From Bog-756 sp963830165 (GTDB lineage Bacteria; Actinomycetota; Acidimicrobiia; Acidimicrobiales; RAAP-2), in the NCBI GenBank assembly GCA_963830165.1, contig CAWHKZ010000005.1:1-64000 (forward strand): 64,000 nt of DNA, given 5' to 3'. Below, in pieces: positions 1 through 8,981 of this stretch (position 1 is its first letter; each line of letters begins with the position of its first letter). The position numbers and the translations under genes were made by a program. Under the pieces are notes generated by a model. It did no database searches. It worked only from the letters and a program-made list of their open reading frames with translations, and had not been told where the DNA came from.

Positions 1-97
1 AGCGGCACCGCTGTTTGCACACCGAGCGGCAACACTCTTGACCACGGTTCGGCAGCACTCGTTGGTGGCGGTGGTCCGCGCTGACGTGGTCCGGTGG

Positions 98-292
98 TCA
101 CGACGACGCCATGTCTCCTCGGATCTCGAGGTTCACGGCGACGATGTCGGCACCGACGGTGCGCAGTTCCTCGACGATGAGGTGAAGTAGCCGGTCCGCG
201 ATCTCGGGGGCGAAGGGGCCGGGGAAACATCGATAGCCATGACGATGCGTAGGCGTTCCGGTTTGCTCGATTTCATCGAAGTGGGAGCGACG
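98..292 (-). CDS. Doubtful short ORF after the transposon ATPase
   Basis: A stretch of about 62 codons follows the AAA ATPase gene on the same strand. Its predicted peptide is of mixed composition (ends near EIRGDMASS) and looks less like a GC-rich shadow than its surroundings. No clear start codon or family is recognisable. It could be a third, broken cargo gene of the transposon module or chance open frame. The first 97 bases of the window show nothing I can assign. Confidence 0.2.
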   Translation of the reverse strand, partial: RRSHFDEIEQTGTPTHRHGYRCFPGPFAPEIADRLLHLIVEELRTVGADIVAVNLEIRGDMASS

Positions 293-293
293 A

Positions 294-1111
294 TCAGTCC
301 CTGGTGAGCTCGGCGACGGCCTTCTTGGCGCAGGCGTCGTCGACCAGGTCCTTGCCGTCGGCGGCCGCGGCGATGAGCGCAGCGGTGGCGGCGTTGTTGA
401 GCGCCCGGGGCAGGCCGTTGGCCACCCGGTGGAGCCTGGCAACGGCGTCATCGGCGAAGAGGGGGTCCTCCCGTCCGGCGAGCACCATGTGGTGGCGCAG
501 GTAGGCGGCCGACTCGCCGATGTCCATGGCCTTGATGGTGAACCGGGTGGCGATCCGCTGGTCGAGGGCGGCGAACATCCCCATCCGCAGCTGACGGGAC
601 AAGGTCGGCTGGCCGACCAGGATGCCGGCGAAAGGCGAGGCCGAGTCCATCTGGGAGTTGGTCAACAGACGCAGCTCTTCGAGCTGGGCCCGGTCGAGCA
701 GGTGGGCCTCGTCGACGATGATCACCACCCGCCGGTGGCGTTCGGCCTCCTCGGCGGCCAGCAGGTCGGCGGCCTGGGCCATGAGCTCGGCCCGCAGGTA
801 GCGGGGTTCGGCGCCAAGAGCTTTGACGATGGTCACATACAGCCCCCGGGTGCCGAAGGCCGGGTTGGCCACGTAGATGATCTGGTGACGGGTGGGGTCG
901 AGCGAGGCCACCGCCGCCCGGACCGAGACGGTCTTGCCGGCACCGACATCGCCGGTGATGACCCCGAGGGCCGACTCGGCCACGCAGAAGTTGACCCGGG
1001 CCACGGCCTCGGCGTGGGCCTGGCGGACCGAACAGGTCGTAAGCGGCGAATCGACTTGCCGAACGGGGTCCGCTTCAGGCCGAAGTGGGAGACCCACGGT
1101 GCCGGACTCAC
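294..1111 (-). pseudogene. Frameshifted ExeA/TniB-like transposition AAA ATPase
   Basis: AAA+ ATPase of the ExeA/TniB type, which partners a DDE transposase in target selection. The main frame shows Walker A GDVGAGKT, Walker B VVIIVDEAH and a sensor-like LLTNSQMDS segment, ending in LTRD. The family N-terminus (SHFGLKRTPFGKSI) lies in another frame, AAYDLF lies in the third frame, and RQAHAEA resumes the main frame. This implies two compensating indels near 1035-1065. The start chosen is GTG at 1111, because its GTGA overlaps the TGA stop of the upstream transposase gene, showing translational coupling. Similarity outside the indels is well kept, so decay is recent, or the base calls there are wrong. 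Confidence 0.75.
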
Positions 1112-2524
1112 TGTGCGGCCTCGTTCTGTGCTGCACCCTCGTTCTGGGTCACTCCATCATCGGGAGCATGCTCATCGGTCGAGCCTCCGAACATGGCCAG
1201 CTGGGAGAAGTCGACCTTGGTCCCCGTTCCGGTGGCCTCGTCGTGGGCGGCCGCCACCATGTGGAGGTAGTCGATCCCGGTCGCCTCCGGTGTCGGGCGT
1301 GCTGCCTGGGGGACGCTTCGGTGGGTATGGCGGCCGATGACGAAGGGGACGGCCCGGCCCGCCGACTTCCCCTCGAAGAACACGTCGATGCGGTCGAGGT
1401 CACTCGGGGTCATAGCGCAGCTCGATCCTGCCGGGCGACAAGGGAGGGGTCGACCGAGTAGTGGTTCCCCTCCAGCGACACGGTGGCCGTCCGGGTGACC
1501 TTGCGGGTGGTCGACCAGCGGAAGGCGTCGCAGTGTGACTCGTCGGCCTGGCGGTGCGGTCCGGTCCGCTCGAAGCGGTCGATCGGGGCCTCCTTGGTCT
1601 CCTTGTGGACTCCGGCGGTTGGCAGACCAGTTCGGCCCAGGCGACGAACAGATCGTTCAGCTCGTCGAGGGAGCTCGATGCCCCGGTGGGTGGCCTCGGC
1701 CAGGAACGCCTCTCGGATGTAGCGGTTCAGCCGTTCCTGTTTCCCGCGGCCTTCGGGCGAGTAGGGCTTGGAGTGGACCAGGCGGACCCCGAGCACCCCG
1801 CAGGTCCGGGTCAGCCAGGCGTTGGAGAACGGCGCTCCGTTATCGGCATACAGGACCTCGGGCAGCCCCCGACGGGTGATGGCCCGGCGCAAGCAGGTCC
1901 TGGCAGGCCCGGGCGTTCTCGTGGGCGAAGAAGTGGCCGTCGACGAGCAGTCGGGAGTGGTCGTCGACGATCAAGAACAGCTTGGCCCGCACCGAGGTGG
2001 AGGTCTTCGGCCAAGGAACGTGGGGTCCGACCAGCACGTCGGTGATCCACCGCTCGTTGGGCCGGGACGCCTCATAGCGGCCGAAGGCCTTGGGCTCGGC
2101 GGCCAGCGCTTCCCGGTGGAGGCCCCGGCGACGGAGCTGGTCACGGACGGTCCGCTCGGCGACACGGTGATCGCCGTGGCGGTGGAACAGGATCTGGCGA
2201 TCTGGGCCGCCGAGCGGGACGGGAGCTCGAGGCGCAGGGCCGCCGCCTCAGCGAAGAGCTCGGGGTGGGCCCGCACCTCTCCGGTGTCGGCCCGCGGTGT
2301 GGGAGACAGTGCCTCGAGCCCGCCCTCTTCGCCAGGCCCGGATCCACCGGTCGATGGTGCTCCTCGAATAGCGCCGGTCCTCCCCGTCCGGGTGGGCATG
2401 GGTCTTGCCTGCCGCTGCCCGCACCAGCACGCCCCGTTCGGCCGGGGTCAGCCGTGTCGTTGGCCGCCTCGGCGATGACCGCCCAGCGGTGCAGGGCCAT
2501 GGCCTCGGCTCGGTCGTGTTCCAT
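1108..2524 (-). pseudogene. Frameshifted DDE integrase-type transposase (TniA/Mu-like)
   Basis: Reading across three frames gives one transposase of about 470 residues. An N-terminal helix-turn-helix region (LTPAERGVLVRAA, RRYSRSTIDRWIRAWR) is followed by an integrase core with FLIVDDHSRLLV, YADNGAPFSNAWL and HSKPYSPEGRGKQERLNRY, and a Mu-type C-terminal domain (RIDVFFEG, GIDYLHMVAAAHDEATG). At least four single-base shifts interrupt it, including one near 1890 and one near 1650. The AAA ATPase gene overlaps its stop, the usual order for two-component transposases. It cannot make a full-length protein as it stands. Element ends and inverted repeats were not found. Confidence 0.75.
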
Positions 2525-2529
2525 CTCGT

Positions 2530-3181
2530 CTCCTCTCGTTCTCGTCCCTCGATGGGACAGGAGGCATGAAACGCCGTTTGCCGACGACGAGATAGGGCGA
2601 GTTCGTGTTGGTGGCGATCAATGCCCCGCCGGTGACGGCCGAGACGAACCGCCACCGGCCACAACCGAGCCATCCCGGGAACTGAGCGACCGCATGCCAG
2701 GCAGCATCCAGTGCATGTAGCGCCGAGCGACGGACATCGAGCAGCGGGGTGATGATCACCCCGCCCAGTTCCACGGCCAAAGCCGCGAAGGCGACCGCCA
2801 GCTCCCGACTTCGGGCGCAGAACCGTCGCACCCACCCCGGGCCGTGGTGTGGGGAACGTCGACACCACTCGCTGCCGGTCGGACACCACCGGGCCCGCAG
2901 ACCACCGCGTCGAGGACGGTCCCGACCGTCTCGGCCACGTCCAGTCGACCGACCAGACGAAGGCCGGGAGCAGGGCATGGGTCACCCGACAGCCGCTGCA
3001 GCGGACCCTCGGCACCCACATCGATCAGCACTTCCCGTCCTCTCGGATCCGACGCTGATAGCCGGACCAGAACGTCATCGACACCTGACAGGTCGGACAC
3101 TCCGGCCGGGGAACCTCGACGGTCTCGGCCGGCGGCCACGTACTCGTCGACGGACAGGGAACAGGGCCATACGATGGACAC
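2530..3181 (-). pseudogene. Broken DUF6431-type zinc-finger-like protein
   Basis: Segments in three frames join to a protein with the look of the DUF6431 family. It has an N-terminal CPTC...CSGC metal-binding pair (in PTCQVSMTFWSGYQRRIR and RVRCSGCRVTHALLP), a middle TTARGWVRRFCARS helix-turn-helix-like part, and a C-terminal AWHAVAQFPGWLG / TNTNSPYLVV segment. GTG at 3181 (VSIVWPCSLSVDEYV) is a plausible start. It lies just upstream of and co-directional with the DDE transposase, and I infer that it is part of the same mobile module. The biochemical role is unknown. The family name is from memory of the motif pattern. Confidence 0.5.
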
Positions 3182-3344
3182 CGGTGGCAACACCGCCTTG
3201 GACCCCCTCCGCCTCAGCGCCAACTGGTGAGGAGGGGTCCCTCGCGTAACAGGGACCACACATCTTCCTCGCCCACGGGCATCTGGTGCCCAAACACGCC
3301 CCCAAACATCCCTGCCGAAAGCAAGGGCTACCTCACCAGGAAGT

Positions 3345-3794
3345 CATGCCGCCAACAGCACCAAGCTCACGGAAAGCGAATCGTCAATGTCGAGCAGGTC
3401 GAAGCTGGCTTCTTGACCTACCGGCACACGGGCAAACCGGCCGATCTCGTGTACACCCGAATCGCCCTTCACCATCTCCCAGACTTCTGGAAAGCCGTCG
3501 CACTCGATCGGATTCACGGGATTCTGCGACCGGGCGGGTTCCTTCGGCTTTGGGATGTTGTATTTAGCTTCAACCGAGCAATGCGGCCGAGCGGATCGAG
3601 AGCTGGTGCTCAACTGGCGGTCCAAGCGTGAAGGACGATTGGACCAGATCTGAACTTGAGGAACACGTCCGGGATGAGCACTCGACGTTCTCGTGGATCA
3701 TCGAGCCAATGGCCGTCAGATGTGGTTTCACCGTCGAGTCTGCCGAATGCTCAGATGACCAAATCCTCCAAAGTACGTCTTGCGACGGATCTGA
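3345..3794 (+). pseudogene. Truncated, frameshifted class I SAM methyltransferase
   Basis: The readable part covers the C-terminal half of a class I SAM-dependent methyltransferase: VEAGFLTYRHTGKPADLVYTR, ALHHLPDFWKAVAL and ILRPGGFLRLWDVVFSF. After a shift near 3576 it continues with AAERIESWCSTGG and KDDWTRSELEEHVRDEHSTF. A second shift lies near the 3' end. The Rossmann glycine-rich SAM-binding motif expected about 60 residues upstream is absent, so the 5' part is lost, probably by insertion of the neighbouring transposon module. It must be inactive. Confidence 0.6.
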
Positions 3795-3877
3795 CCCCTG
3801 TCCCACAACACCGGGACAGCGGCAGTTATCTGTCTTTGCCGACATGCACTTGGGTGGCACCCTCGATGCAGGTAACA

Positions 3878-4393
3878 ATGGGCCGAATGGATGAAGTCGT
3901 CAAACTCGAGGTTCCGTGGTTGCCCGACGCCGGTGCTCCTGCACCTCACCTTTTCGCAGGCGGCATTGGTCAGGCAATCGTGGCATACCGCACTTCATCG
4001 CTTGCGCCGTCCGATGACGAGTTCGCTGTACTGCGATTTCCAATGTGCACGATCGTCAAGTTCGGCTACCCAAACGATGAGGCGCTCCCAGCTCATCCGC
4101 TCTACCCGAAGGGCTTGACCTTTTACGGCATATTCGAGGTACTGGACTCGTCGTGGAGCAAAACCCTCGCCGAGCAGAACTTGGTGTCGTTCTCAAATCC
4201 AAGTCCATCGGCGACCAGCGGGCGTCACTTCATAGTCACGTTTCACGACAGCACCTTGGAATGCATCGCTGATGGCATTGAAGGACGATTTGCCATCGAC
4301 TTCAACGACGACCATGCGAGGCAACAAGCATGCTGCCTTTACGAGTGCTTGACTGCCCCAACCGCCGGAAGCGGGCCGCCGTCAGGGCTCTAG
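3878..4393 (+). CDS. Conserved hypothetical protein
   Basis: An intact frame of 171 residues starting at ATG 3878 (a second ATG lies three codons on). The sequence FPMCTIVKFGYPNDEALP, GLTFYGIFEVLDSSW, SGRHFIVTFHDSTLECIADG reads like a compact conserved soluble domain with mixed alpha/beta content and no membrane segment. I do not recognise a named family or function. The open frame continues upstream of the ATG, but that part overlaps the broken methyltransferase. Its 3' end overlaps the end of the convergent DUF4288 gene by four bases. It is one of the few unbroken genes in the left part of the island. Confidence 0.6.
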   Translation: MGRMDEVVKLEVPWLPDAGAPAPHLFAGGIGQAIVAYRTSSLAPSDDEFAVLRFPMCTIVKFGYPNDEALPAHPLYPKGLTFYGIFEVLDSSWSKTLAEQNLVSFSNPSPSATSGRHFIVTFHDSTLECIADGIEGRFAIDFNDDHARQQACCLYECLTAPTAGSGPPSGL

Positions 4394-4838
4394 GAAGTCG
4401 GGTCTGTGCCCTGTGTCTCGTCCCATGAATCCAGGACCTCCCCGACAGTTACCTGACCGGCATCCTTGCCAGGATTTGCCTCCTCCCAGGCTTTCAGAGG
4501 GCTTTGCCGGGGTGACAGCAGGATGGCCGCCAGTTCCAGGTCTATGAACGACGAGTACACCTCTGTCCCATCCAGCAGTTCGGCATCGACGAGTTCCTGA
4601 ACGTCCGAGATCCCGCGCACCGCCCATGTCACAGGTTCACCGTCCTCGTTGAGGTACGTGTGGCCATATTTGTTCGCTTCGATTTCCCCTCTTTTCTTTG
4701 GCCCGGGCCTGTTCTTCCGAGTCCGCTGTGATGAGTACGAAGCGGTCCTCGCAATCAGCCGAGTTCTCCGGCGACAGTGATCCCCACAACGAAACGAACG
4801 ACCCACCACGACGAGTTCACCGGGTCGGAACTTGGCAT
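4390..4838 (-). pseudogene. Frameshifted DUF4288 protein
   Basis: Three frames join into one DUF4288-like protein. The N-terminus (ATG at 4838, SSWWVVRFVVGITVAGEL) leads to SADCEDRFVLITADSEEQAR and then EANKYGHTYLNEDGEPVTW and GTEVYSSFIDLE. The W-x-V-R-x-V start, the D-R-F-V-L-I centre and the G-x-E-V-Y-S end match the known layout of that domain. There is one shift near 4762 and another near 4690. The acidic tail (LDSWDETQGTDPTS) is in the last frame. The function of the family is unknown. The gene is convergent with the preceding hypothetical gene. Confidence 0.6.
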
Positions 4839-4932
4839 GGTCTAAGGGTAGCCGACGCCAGCGTGGCCGCTCGCAAGGGTTAGAGCTGGGCGGCCATCTG
4901 GGTGACCCCGATCGCTTAATACACATGTGATC

Positions 4933-4960
4933 TGAACCGCCCCGGGATTGGTGACTGCTC
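4933..4960 (+). repeat. IS3 left terminal inverted repeat
   Basis: 28 bp starting TGAACCGCCCCGGG and ending GACTGCTC. It pairs with 6262-6289 in inverted orientation at 23 of 28 positions, the mismatches being mostly in the centre. Confidence 0.8.
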
Positions 4961-4982
4961 CACCTCTTGAGAGGATGGAGCC

Positions 4983-5322
4983 ATGTCAGAGCGAGAAGAG
5001 CGAAGGCTCGGCCGCCCTACCCGGCCGAGATGCGGGAGCGGGCGGTGCGGATGGTCTTCGACCACCAAGGCGAGTACCCGTCCCAGTGGAAGGCGATCGA
5101 GTCGATCGCCGCGAAGCTCGACGATCAACCACGAGACGCTGCGGCATCTGGGTCCGTCGAGCGGAGACCGACGAGGGACGGCGGCCCGGGCTCACGACCG
5201 ACGAGCGGGCCCGGATGAAAGAGCTCGAGCGGGAGAACAAAGAGCTCCGCCGGGCCAATGAGATCCTGAAGTCGGCAGCGGCTTTCTTCGGGGCGGAGCT
5301 CGACCGCCGACAGCCGAGATAG
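4983..5322 (+). pseudogene. IS3 orfA (helix-turn-helix subunit), frameshifted
   Basis: DNA-binding subunit of the IS3 transposase. The readable protein is RPPYPAEMRERAVRMVF, YPSQWKAIESIAAKL, NHETLRIWVRRAETDEG, then a leucine-zipper-like KELERENKELRRANEILKSA ending in FFGAELDRRQPR. Small shifts near 5000, 5125 and 5150 separate these pieces. The probable start is ATG 4983. It lies 22 bp inside the left inverted repeat. Confidence 0.75.
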
Positions 5323-6257
5323 TCGCCTTCATCGACGCTCACCGGGACCGCTTCGGGGTCGAGCCGATCTGCCGGGTGCTCACCGAGCACGGCTGCAAGA
5401 TCGCCCCGAACACCTACTGGGTGGCCAAGAAGCGGCCGCCGTCGCGCCCGGGCCGTGCGCGACGAGCAGCTGAAGGTCGAGATCGCCCGGGTCCACGCCG
5501 AGAACCTCGACGTCTACGGCGCCGACAAGGTCTGGGCCCAGCTCAACCGGGAGGGCACCCGGGTCGCCCGCTGCACCGTCGAGCGCCTGATGCGCGACCT
5601 GGGGCTCTCGGGTGTCCGCCGGGGCCGGGCCTACAAGGTCACCACCCGCTCCGACGAGCGCCAGCACCGGCCCGAGCGACCTGGTCGAGCGCAACTTCGC
5701 GGCCCCGGCACCCAACCGGCTCTGGGTGGCCGACCTGACCTACGTGAAGACCCACGCCGGGTGGGTCTACGCCGCCTTCATCATCGACGTCTACTCGCCG
5801 CATGGTCGTCGGCTGGCAGCTCTCGAACTCACTGCGCTCCGACCTGGCCATCGACGCCCTGGAGATGGCGGTCTGGAACCGCACCCGAGCCGGGCCAGGT
5901 CCTCGACGGCCTGGTCCATCACAGCGACAGGGGCGTGCAATACTTGTCGGTTCGCTACTCCGAGCGCCTGGCCGAGAACGACATCGTCGCCTCGGTCGGC
6001 TCCACGGGTGACAGCTACGACAACGCCATGGCCGAGGCGTTCAACAGCCTCTACAAGTGGGAGCTGATCTACCCGCAAGGGACCCTGGAAGGGCCTCGAC
6101 GACGTCGAGTTCGCCACGATGGGCTACATCGACTGGTTCAACCACCGCCGCCTCCACGGCGAGATCACCGACGACAACAGCTACGTCACACCTGCAGAGT
6201 TCGAGGCCGCCTACTACCGTCAAACAGCACCCGCCCTCGAGGCGGTTACCCAATAGC
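5319..6257 (+). pseudogene. IS3 orfB DDE transposase, frameshifted
   Basis: Integrase-core part of the IS3 transposase. The catalytic residues are visible: D in WVADLTYVKTHAGWVYA, D in LVHHSDRGVQYLS, and E in YDNAMAEAFNSLYKWELI. The start (IVAFIDAHRDRFGVEP) overlaps the orfA end in another frame, as expected for programmed -1 frameshifting. Further indels near 5450, 5680, 5795, 5890 and 6095 break the frame, so no complete OrfAB can be made. It ends at TAG 6257, just before the right inverted repeat. Confidence 0.8.
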
Positions 6258-6261
6258 CGCG

Positions 6262-6289
6262 AGCAGTCATGGAACCCGGGGCGATTCAC
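6262..6289 (-). repeat. IS3 right terminal inverted repeat
   Basis: Reverse complement starts TGAATCGCCCCGGG and ends GACTGCTC, matching the left end of the element. Confidence 0.8.
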
Positions 6290-6338
6290 TCCTTTTGGTA
6301 TCTCAGTGCTTTCTGTCCGGCGCTGGGAACATGCCCGG

Positions 6339-7383
6339 ATGAGCTCCTTCCCCGTCCTGGTCCGCACGTCATTTTCCACAGGAGAGACCCGAATTCAGGT
6401 TGGGCCATCCGCTGATCGACTCCTATCTGGAGTTCGTGGCCGGACGGCCAGGCCGAACACCTTGCGGCGGTCGCCTTCGACCTGAAGACGTTCTTCACCG
6501 TCGTCGACAGGAACCGGTCGCCGTCGCTCCCGCCGATGTCTTCGAGTTCCTCGCCGACCAGCGGGGCGACCGCACGGTGGTCAGGCTCTCCGATGGCGAG
6601 TCGGGACTGTCGGCCCGCACCATCGCCCGTCGGCTGTCGTCGGTGTCTGGCTTCTATGCATATCTGGTGGCCCGGGGTGACACGCCGGCTTCAAGACGAA
6701 CCCGGTGCCGAAGGGGCTCTCCACCCGCCGGCGTGGTGGTCGGGTCCGGACGGTGCCGCTGGTGCGGGTGCCTCGGACGCTGCCGAAGATTCTCTCACCC
6801 GGCGAAGTCGATGCACTGGTCGGTGCGATGCGCACCCACCGGGACCGGGCGATGGTCTTCGCCATGGTGCTCGGCGGCCTGCGCCGTTGTGAGGTGCTCG
6901 GGCTGCGCCTGTCCGACATCCAGGTCGCCGAACGTTCGGTGTTCGTCGCTGAAGGCAAGGGTGGCCACGAGCGGGTCGTGCCCATCTCCAACACCTTCTT
7001 CTCCGAGCTGGGCGAGTACCTGGTGGAGGAGCGACCGAAGGACGCCTCCACCGATCGGGTTTTCGTGACCCTGAAGGGCCCGAGCCGGGGCCAGGGGCTG
7101 AGTGCCCAGGGAGTGGAGACGATCTTCCTGAGCGCCCGCCAGCGGGCCGGGCTCGAGCGGGCCACCTGCCATCAGCTCCGGCACACCTGCCTCACCCGGC
7201 TGCGGGAGGCGGGCATGGCGCTCGAAGCCGTCCAGGCCCAGGCCGGGCACATCTCGATCGAGTCGACCCGGATCTACCTGCACCTGACCAACGACTGGCT
7301 GGCCAACGAGTACCAGCAGGCCTATGGGGGCCGTCGATGCCCACGCCGCCGAGTTGCTGGCCATGGTGGAGGTGGCCCAGTGA
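6339..7383 (+). pseudogene. Frameshifted tyrosine recombinase
   Basis: Phage-integrase-type tyrosine recombinase of about 345 residues once frames are joined. The N-terminal SAM-like domain (HPLIDSYLEFVAGR, NTLRAVAFDLKTFF, ARTIARRLSSVSGFYAYLV) precedes a catalytic domain. The catalytic residues are R in GGLRRCEVLGLRL, H-x-x-R in HQLRHTCLTRLREAG, H in AGHISIESTRIY, and a following Tyr (either STRIYLHLT or NEYQQA). Shifts lie near 6397, 6465, 6500, 6695 and 7327. ATG 6339 fits the start MSSFPVLVRTS. Its TGA stop overlaps a GTG start of the next recombinase, the arrangement seen in tandem recombinase (RIT-like) elements. Confidence 0.75.
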
Positions 7384-7539
7384 GCATCGCCGAGGTCCTG
7401 CCGAGCCCTGGATCCCGAAGAACGAGTCCCACCGGGAGTGGGCCGTGCTCTCGGCCCAGGCACCCCAGCTGGCTGCCACCATGCGCCGCTACCTGGTCCA
7501 GCTCACCACCTTCCTTGCTCCCCGCAGCGTGGATGGGAA
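7380..7539 (+). pseudogene. 5' fragment of a second tyrosine recombinase
   Basis: The fragment starts at GTG 7380, coupled to the previous recombinase by GTGA. Its readable text is EPWIPKNESHREWAVLSAQA and LAATMRRYLVQLTTFLAPRS, typical of the N-terminal domain of a tyrosine recombinase. A one-base shift lies near 7405. It is cut after about 50 codons exactly where the IS21 left inverted repeat begins at 7540. The missing part was not found beyond the IS21 right end at 10617, so the insertion was accompanied by loss of flanking sequence. Confidence 0.6.
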
Positions 7540-7584
7540 TGTCAACTCAAAGTGGCCCCACTGTGATCATCTGATTTGGCCCCA
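7540..7584 (+). repeat. IS21 left end (45-bp inverted repeat)
   Basis: The repeat starts TGTCAACTC and contains two GGCCCCA boxes, a double transposase-binding motif typical of IS21 ends. It matches the right end at 33 of 45 positions without gaps. Confidence 0.85.
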
Positions 7585-7628
7585 CCTTGGCCTCGGGAGC
7601 GCACGCCGGGCTCGCATAGTGTCGTGGC

Positions 7629-8198
7629 GTGGCATCGAACAGTCCCCAGCCCCCAGGGCAGAGCGTCTTCCGACTGCGCATCCAGCTGCGTGACGTCGAC
7701 CCCGTGATTTGGCGCCGGGTGCTCGTGCCCGGATCGGTCCGGATGGCGAAGTTGGCCTACATGCTGATCGCCGCCATGGGCTGGAACGACACCCACCTGC
7801 ATGCGTTCCAGGTCGGGGACAAGCACTATGGGATGCACTTCGACGAGTGGCCGGAGGGCGAGATCGATGAGAAGACGGTCACCGTGCTCCAGGCGCTGCG
7901 GGACGAGAAGCGCTTCGTGTTCGACTACGACTTCGGGGACAGCTGGGAGCACGACGTCGTGGTCGAGGAGCTGACCTGGTCGTATTTCGGCCTTAAGTAC
8001 GCCGTCGTGGTGGACGGCGAGAACGCCTGCCCACCGGACGACGTCGGCGGCGTCCCGGGCTATGGCCACTTCCTCGAGGCGGTCGGTGACCCCGACCATG
8101 AGGAGCACGAGGACTACCTCGAGTGGATCGGTGGCCCCTTCGACCCCACCGAGTTCGACCTGGCCGGAGCCAACGCCCTCTGCCAGAAGGTGCGCTGA
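7629..8198 (+). CDS. pRiA4b ORF-3-like protein, IS21 passenger
   Basis: Intact 189-residue protein of the plasmid pRiA4b ORF-3 family. The family hallmarks are present: LRIQLRDVDPVIWRRVLVP at the start, LHAFQVG, a central FDYDFGDSWEHDVVVEE, and a C-terminal DDVGGVPGYGHFLEAV followed by HEDYLEWIGGPFDPTEFD. The family is small, acidic and cytoplasmic with no established biochemical role. The GTG start at 7629 is the only sensible one. The gene ends one base before the convergent istB stop, so it lies wholly inside the IS21 ends. That position makes it transposon cargo, and I infer that it moves with the element. Confidence 0.85.
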   Translation: MASNSPQPPGQSVFRLRIQLRDVDPVIWRRVLVPGSVRMAKLAYMLIAAMGWNDTHLHAFQVGDKHYGMHFDEWPEGEIDEKTVTVLQALRDEKRFVFDYDFGDSWEHDVVVEELTWSYFGLKYAVVVDGENACPPDDVGGVPGYGHFLEAVGDPDHEEHEDYLEWIGGPFDPTEFDLAGANALCQKVR

Positions 8199-8981
8199 TC
8201 AGCCCTTCGGCCGGGTCCCCCGTCTGGCCTTCGTTGAGCGCAGCCGGAAACTCTCGGTGCCGGTCTCGATGATGTGGGCGTTGAAGGTGAGCCGGTCGAC
8301 GATGGCCGCCACCAGCCTCGGGTCCCCGATCACCTGACCCCACTCCGAGAACGGCAGGTTGGAGGCGGTGGCGACCGACGCCTTCTCCTCCCGCTCGGTG
8401 AGGATCTGGAACATCAGCTCCGCCCCGCGGGCGTCGAGCTGCACGTAGCCGAGCTCGTCGAGGCACAACAGGTCAAGGCGCCCATAGCGGGCGACCAGGC
8501 GGGAGAGCCGGCGCTCGTCGGCCGCCTCGACCAGTTCGTTCACGAGGGCCGCACAGGTCACGTAGCGGACGGCCTTGCCCTGTTCGCAGGCGGCCATGCC
8601 GAGGCCGATGAGCAGGTGGCTCTTGCCGGTGCCGCTGTCGCCGAGGAACACCACCGGATCCCCGGTCTCCAGGTAGGCGCCGGAGGCCAGCATGGCGATG
8701 GTGGCGGCGTTGATCGACGGGGCGGCCGACAGGTCGAAGTCGCCCAGGCGCTTGGTCCGGGGGAACTTCGCTTCGTGGACCCGTCGCAGCCTGCGCCGTT
8801 CGCTCCGGTCGTCGACCTCGGCGGACAGCATCTCGGCCAGGTAGCCGAGGTAGGTGGCGTGGCTCCGTTCCGCCACCTCGGCCAGGCGCACGCACTCGGT
8901 GCGCACCGTGGGCAGGTGGAGCTCCCGGGTGGCCGCCCCGATGGCGGCCTCGGCCGCGGTGTCGGTCATCTTCGCCATCAC
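8199..8981 (-). CDS. istB: IS21 helper ATPase IstB
   Basis: AAA+ ATPase that assists the IstA transposase in target capture. Of its 260 residues the N-terminal helical region (LAEVAERSHATYLGYLAEML) is followed by Walker A GDSGTGKSHL and Walker B LLCLDELGYV, then a sensor-like TASNLPFSEWGQV and a C-terminal DRLTFNAHIIETGTESFRL. The length and motif order are normal for IstB. Its start overlaps the istA stop by four bases (ATGA). It appears functional. Confidence 0.93.
   Translation of the reverse strand: MMAKMTDTAAEAAIGAATRELHLPTVRTECVRLAEVAERSHATYLGYLAEMLSAEVDDRSERRRLRRVHEAKFPRTKRLGDFDLSAAPSINAATIAMLASGAYLETGDPVVFLGDSGTGKSHLLIGLGMAACEQGKAVRYVTCAALVNELVEAADERRLSRLVARYGRLDLLCLDELGYVQLDARGAELMFQILTEREEKASVATASNLPFSEWGQVIGDPRLVAAIVDRLTFNAHIIETGTESFRLRSTKARRGTRPKG

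Larger units (their letters stand above)
4933..6289 (+). mobile_element. IS3-family insertion sequence, degenerate
   Basis: A 1357-bp element bounded by 28-bp imperfect terminal inverted repeats (23 of 28 matching) that begin TGAA and end TTCA. It carries orfA and orfB in the order typical of IS3. Several indels interrupt both frames beyond the single programmed shift expected between orfA and orfB, so the element is probably inactive. No convincing 3-4 bp target duplication was seen at the outer ends. Confidence 0.85.
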
